Of a stretch of 8,419 bases of DNA, positions 5,620 through 8,419 are shown in pieces. The position numbers were made by a program, and so were the translations under genes. Source of the DNA: Cytophagales bacterium (GTDB taxonomy: Bacteria; Bacteroidota; Bacteroidia; Cytophagales; Cyclobacteriaceae); contig DPSB01000080.1 of assembly GCA_003537495.1 (NCBI GenBank), positions 1 to 8,419 on the forward strand. Reading direction: 5' to 3'. The notes under the pieces were generated by a model. That model did no database searches, was not told where the DNA came from, and was given only the letters and a program-made list of their open reading frames with translations. Every line of letters begins with the position of its first letter. Position 1 is the first letter of the stretch.

Positions 5620-7287
5620 ATGAAAAATCTAAAATTTCCTTATATCCTGTCTGCTGCACTGTTAATCAGTACATCATGCGAGCAGGAATTAATTCAACTA
5701 ACTCCTCCAGTTGTAACACCTCCTGTAACAACGGGTACATCAGGGACTGCCAGCTTCACTAAATTTGTTGCTGTGGGTAATTCGTTTGTTGCCGGTATGC
5801 AAGGACAAGCATTATTCAACGATGGTCAGGCTAATTCACTTGCAAAGATTCTTGCAACACAATTAGCAACATCAGGTGGAAGCACAACTTTTAATCAACC
5901 GGATATCAATTCAGTTAATGGTTATAATCCTATATCATCTATCCCAGGAGTACTTACTTTAGGTAGGTTAGTGCTTTTTGATCCAGACGGTAGTGGCCCA
6001 AGGACAGCAGCACCCTTCCCAGCAAAATTTCCTGGATCAAATGTAACCTGCCCTTCGGCAGTAACAACACCTGCATTGCCTGCTCCTTACAATACGGCTG
6101 ACTTTCCAACTGCGTTTAGCGGAGACAAGGCCACGTTAAATAACTTTAGCGTTCCATTAATATACCTGGCTCAAACGTTAACACCTGCTACTGGTGGACC
6201 TGCAGCGCCAGCCAACCCTGCCTATAGCCCTTTCTATGCCCGGTTTGCTTCAAGTCCTAGTGCCGATGGTACTACTGGATCTAGAATTATAACCGATGCA
6301 AAAGCAGCAGCTGGAAGTTTTTATTTGATTTGGCTTGGCTTTGATGATGTGTTGCTATACGCAGCCACCGGAGCAGCCAATACTGGCCCTGGTACTCCTG
6401 CAGGCACCTATCCAATGACATCTAGCGCTGCATTTAGTGGCCAACTTAGTATTGCTTTGAATGATCCAACAATTGGTTTGTTGAGCGGTACTACTTTTAA
6501 AGGAGTAATTGGTAACATTCCCAAGTTTACAGACCTACCCTACTTTTATACTGTGGCTTGGAATGCAATAACTTTAGATGCCGCAACAGCTACTAATTTA
6601 ACTGGAAGCTTAGCAGCAAACTATAATGCATTTTTAGATGGCATGGTTGCGAACTCAATTATTACAACCGATGAGAGAAATAAGCGCAGATTGACTTTTG
6701 TAGAAGGTAAAAATGGAGTTTTAATGACTGATGACGTAGGATTCTCAACTGGAGGCTTAACAGATTTGTCGCCATACATGACAGGCGATTATGCGGGTCT
6801 ACTTCCCTATGCACTCGCAAGACAAGCCACTGCTACTGATCTAATCCCGTTAGCTGCCGGATCAGTATTAGGTACGTGTGTTGGAGGAAGTCCTTTGGCT
6901 GTTAATGGAGTTAGTTTTCCTGTTGGAGATCAGTATGTTTTAACTGGTGCTGAAACGACTGCCATACTTACAAGAACAGCAGAGTTTAATGCAGCTATTG
7001 CTGCAGCTGTTACGGCCAGTGGAGATCGTCTTGCGCTTGCTGATGTTAATAAAGGATATTCAGACTTTGTTACAGCAAGAGCTGCTATTTTTAATGGAGT
7101 AACAATTACACCTAGTTTTGCACCACCAACTGGTGCGTTTTCGGAAGACGGGTTACATCCTAATTCAAGAGGAAATGCATTTACCGCAAATATTTTTATT
7201 GATGCGATCAATACTAAATTTGGGGCAACAGTTCCTAAAGCAGATCTATCGAAATATGGCGCAACGAAGTTGCCTATAACTCCATAA
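5620..7287 (+). CDS. SGNH/GDSL-hydrolase-fold lipoprotein with altered active-site blocks
   Basis: This 555-aa lipoprotein is encoded 18 bases after the TonB receptor. The N-terminus is a lipoprotein signal with a relaxed lipobox (LISTSC, C20). The acidic residues just after it (CEQE) are compatible with surface export in Bacteroidota. A Pro/Thr-rich linker follows (28-43). The SGNH fold is seen in block I, FVAVGNSFVAGM with S55 in the nucleophile position, and block V, SEDGLHPNSRG with D510 and H513. The segment between them, PFYARFASSPS...GSFYLIWLGFDDVLLYA (about 204-248), aligns from memory with family members reading NPYF.RFASSP...WIGNNDVLGYA. Two diagnostic positions differ: the block II VPG is VPL here (NNFSVPLIYL, about 174-183), and GNND of block III is GFDD (240-243), losing the oxyanion Asn. 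It may be an esterase/lipase with changed chemistry or a binding-only partner of the receptor. The ATG at 5620 fits the signal peptide. Confidence 0.83.
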   Translation: MKNLKFPYILSAALLISTSCEQELIQLTPPVVTPPVTTGTSGTASFTKFVAVGNSFVAGMQGQALFNDGQANSLAKILATQLATSGGSTTFNQPDINSVNGYNPISSIPGVLTLGRLVLFDPDGSGPRTAAPFPAKFPGSNVTCPSAVTTPALPAPYNTADFPTAFSGDKATLNNFSVPLIYLAQTLTPATGGPAAPANPAYSPFYARFASSPSADGTTGSRIITDAKAAAGSFYLIWLGFDDVLLYAATGAANTGPGTPAGTYPMTSSAAFSGQLSIALNDPTIGLLSGTTFKGVIGNIPKFTDLPYFYTVAWNAITLDAATATNLTGSLAANYNAFLDGMVANSIITTDERNKRRLTFVEGKNGVLMTDDVGFSTGGLTDLSPYMTGDYAGLLPYALARQATATDLIPLAAGSVLGTCVGGSPLAVNGVSFPVGDQYVLTGAETTAILTRTAEFNAAIAAAVTASGDRLALADVNKGYSDFVTARAAIFNGVTITPSFAPPTGAFSEDGLHPNSRGNAFTANIFIDAINTKFGATVPKADLSKYGATKLPITP

Positions 7288-7301
7288 TAGAAACTTAATT
7301 C

Positions 7302-7340
7302 AAAAAGAGAGGCTGTCTTGTTAAGGCAGCCTCTCTTTTT
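7302..7340. terminator. Bidirectional intrinsic terminator between the lipoprotein and metF
   Basis: An 18-pair stem (7302-7319 with 7323-7340) encloses a three-base loop. The GC-rich core is GAGAGGCTG/CAGCCTCTC, with one G-U pair near the loop. A-tract and T-tract on opposite sides give a U-run in either reading direction. It starts 15 bases after the lipoprotein stop and lies 37 bases downstream of the metF stop, so it can end both convergent units. Confidence 0.95.
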
Positions 7341-7376
7341 ATTTTATAAACTTTGAGCTAACGTGTGTTCTCACTC

Positions 7377-8333
7377 CTAAAACAATTCCTTTGCAATTCG
7401 ATAAATCGGATCGGATTTACCCATCGAATAAAAGTGAATGGTGGGTGCGCCCTTGGCAATCAGTTCTTTTGATTGTTGGATTGTCCACTCGATACCAACC
7501 TGTTTAACCGAAGCATTGTCTTTACACTTCTCGGCTTCATCGCTAAGTTCTTCGGGTAAGTCGATGTGAAAAATTTGAGGGAGAATGGTTAATTGCGATT
7601 TTGTTGTTAACGGTTTAATACCCGGAATAATCGGCACAGTAATACCTGCCTCGCGACATTTATCTACAAACTCAAAATACTTTTTATTATCGAAAAACAT
7701 TTGAGTAACGATGTACTCGGCACCTTTATCTACTTTATTTTTCAAATACTTCAAATCCGTTTTTAGGTTTGGTGCATTAAAGTGCTTTTCTGGATAGCCC
7801 GCTACACCAATGCAAAAATTGGTAGGTGAAGGATCATGCAGTTCTTCATCGAGGTACTGCCCTTTGTTCATGTTTACCACATGCTCCAGCAATTCGGAAG
7901 CATAGCCAAACCCATCCTTCTCTGCTATAAACTTCGATTCGGTTTTAATGGCATCGCCTTGTAACACCAACACATTATCCACACCCAAAAAATTAAGGTC
8001 GATTAATGCGTTTTCTGTTTCCTCGCGGGTAAACCCACCACAGATAATATGTGGCACTGTATCAACTTTATAGTGATTTTGAATGGCGGCACAAATGCCT
8101 ACTGTTCCCGGCCGTTTACGCGTTGTAATCTTTTCAAGTAAACCACCCTCTTTCTTTTTGAAGACATATTCTTCGCGATGGTACGTAACATCAATAAACG
8201 GAGGTTTAAACTCCATCAACGGATCCATGTTGCTAAATAAACTTTTTATGTTCTCGCCTTTTAAAGGCGGTAGAATCTCTAAGCTAAACAACGTTTTACC
8301 GTTAGCGCGTTTCAGGTGATCAATTACTTTCAT
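7377..8333 (-). CDS. metF: 5,10-methylenetetrahydrofolate reductase
   Basis: MetF is a cytoplasmic flavoenzyme (FAD, NAD(P)H) that reduces 5,10-methylene-THF to 5-methyl-THF, the methyl donor for methionine synthase. The 318-aa product is slightly longer than the E. coli enzyme (296 aa). Seen in order: LFSLEILPP (residues 15-23), with E19 in the position of the proton-transfer Glu of the family's FEFFPP motif; PHIICGGFT (94-102); VLVLQGDA (121-128), with D127 in the position of the folate-interacting Asp of LRGD; IGVAGYPEKH (175-184); IVTQMFFDN (208-216); and PIIPGIKPL (234-242). The ATG at 8333 gives the usual start just ahead of the LEILPP block. The metH tail ends 44 bases upstream on the same strand, so metH and metF form one unit. 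No riboswitch is visible in that gap. The bidirectional terminator lies after the stop. Confidence 0.97.
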   Translation of the reverse strand: MKVIDHLKRANGKTLFSLEILPPLKGENIKSLFSNMDPLMEFKPPFIDVTYHREEYVFKKKEGGLLEKITTRKRPGTVGICAAIQNHYKVDTVPHIICGGFTREETENALIDLNFLGVDNVLVLQGDAIKTESKFIAEKDGFGYASELLEHVVNMNKGQYLDEELHDPSPTNFCIGVAGYPEKHFNAPNLKTDLKYLKNKVDKGAEYIVTQMFFDNKKYFEFVDKCREAGITVPIIPGIKPLTTKSQLTILPQIFHIDLPEELSDEAEKCKDNASVKQVGIEWTIQQSKELIAKGAPTIHFYSMGKSDPIYRIAKELF

Positions 8334-8340
8334 TACTCAG

Positions 8341-8373
8341 TTTGAAAATTTGAAAATCCGTTAATTTGAAAAT
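8341..8373. repeat. TTTGAAAAT octamer-phased repeats in the metH-metF gap
   Basis: TTTGAAAAT occurs three times, at 8341, 8349 and 8365. All are in phase with an eight-base period, and the slot between the second and third is occupied by a diverged unit (TCCGTTAA). The repeats fill most of the 44 bases between the metH stop and the metF start. Similar AT-rich octamer-type repeats are, from memory, common between genes in Bacteroidota. No function is assigned. Confidence 0.75.
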
Positions 8374-8377
8374 GCAA

Positions 8378-8419
8378 TTATGTGTAAGACAAGTTAGGTG
8401 CTAACCACTTCTCTACTTC
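8378..8419 (-). CDS. metH: Cobalamin-dependent methionine synthase MetH, C-terminal 13 codons only
   Basis: Reading the minus strand from the right edge gives EVEKWLAPNLSYT followed by TAA (8378-8380). This closely matches the C-terminus of MetH as I recall it from E. coli, which ends in EVERWLAPNLGYDAD: eleven of the twelve residues through the Tyr are identical or conservative. It is the end of the SAM-binding reactivation domain. MetH transfers the methyl group of methyl-THF to homocysteine through cobalamin. Its position directly before metF, which makes its substrate, independently supports the call. The rest of the gene lies outside the window. Confidence 0.85.
   Translation of the reverse strand, partial: EVEKWLAPNLSYT

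Noticed and set aside
8334..8377. Riboswitch or separate promoter upstream of metF
   Set aside because: Only 44 bases separate metH and metF, most of them repeats. No convincing -33/-7 pair or aptamer-like pairing is visible on the minus strand.

Overview
The window looks like chromosomal DNA of a Bacteroidota bacterium, most likely a gliding Cytophagales-type organism. Four things point there: a GldC gliding-motility protein, a TonB-dependent receptor with an N-terminal carboxypeptidase-regulatory-like domain, promoter-like sites of the TTTG...TAnnTTTG type with no Shine-Dalgarno sequences, and short-period intergenic repeats. Every gene is recognisable. I see no phage, transposase, CRISPR or defence genes. 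Gene spacing is tight, and no gene-free stretch exceeds about 150 bases.

Layout, left to right. (1) The 3' part of ribF (FMN/FAD synthesis), entering from the left edge. (2) scoA and scoB, the two subunits of a succinyl-CoA:3-oxoacid CoA-transferase, separated by 82 bases that hold a 7-base-period inverted-repeat array. (3) A 121-base segment bounded by a 17/19 inverted repeat. It starts on the last scoB codons and can be folded on paper into a junction-like RNA. (4) gldC, a small cytoplasmic gliding-motility protein. (5) A promoter, then a two-gene unit encoding an outer-membrane TonB-dependent receptor (931 aa) and, 18 bases later, a 555-aa lipoprotein of the SGNH/GDSL hydrolase fold. (6) A strong bidirectional terminator. 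(7) On the minus strand, metF (methylenetetrahydrofolate reductase), preceded by the last 13 codons of metH (cobalamin-dependent methionine synthase). The metH tail is too short to show as an open reading frame but is clearly legible.

How the genes work together. metH and metF form a one-carbon/methionine unit: MetF makes the methyl-THF that MetH consumes. scoA and scoB activate or use acetoacetate. The receptor and lipoprotein probably form a surface uptake or processing pair analogous to SusC/SusD, but with a hydrolase-fold lipoprotein in place of SusD.

Points most worth a second look. The 2220-2340 inverted-repeat element may be a structured RNA or a MITE-like insertion. The lipoprotein keeps the Ser and the Asp-x-x-His of the SGNH fold but appears to have lost the Gly and Asn oxyanion residues. 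Three unrelated repeat or inverted-repeat elements each begin within a few bases of an upstream stop codon. I found no convincing new multi-gene system. The novelty candidates are the intergenic element and the altered SGNH lipoprotein.
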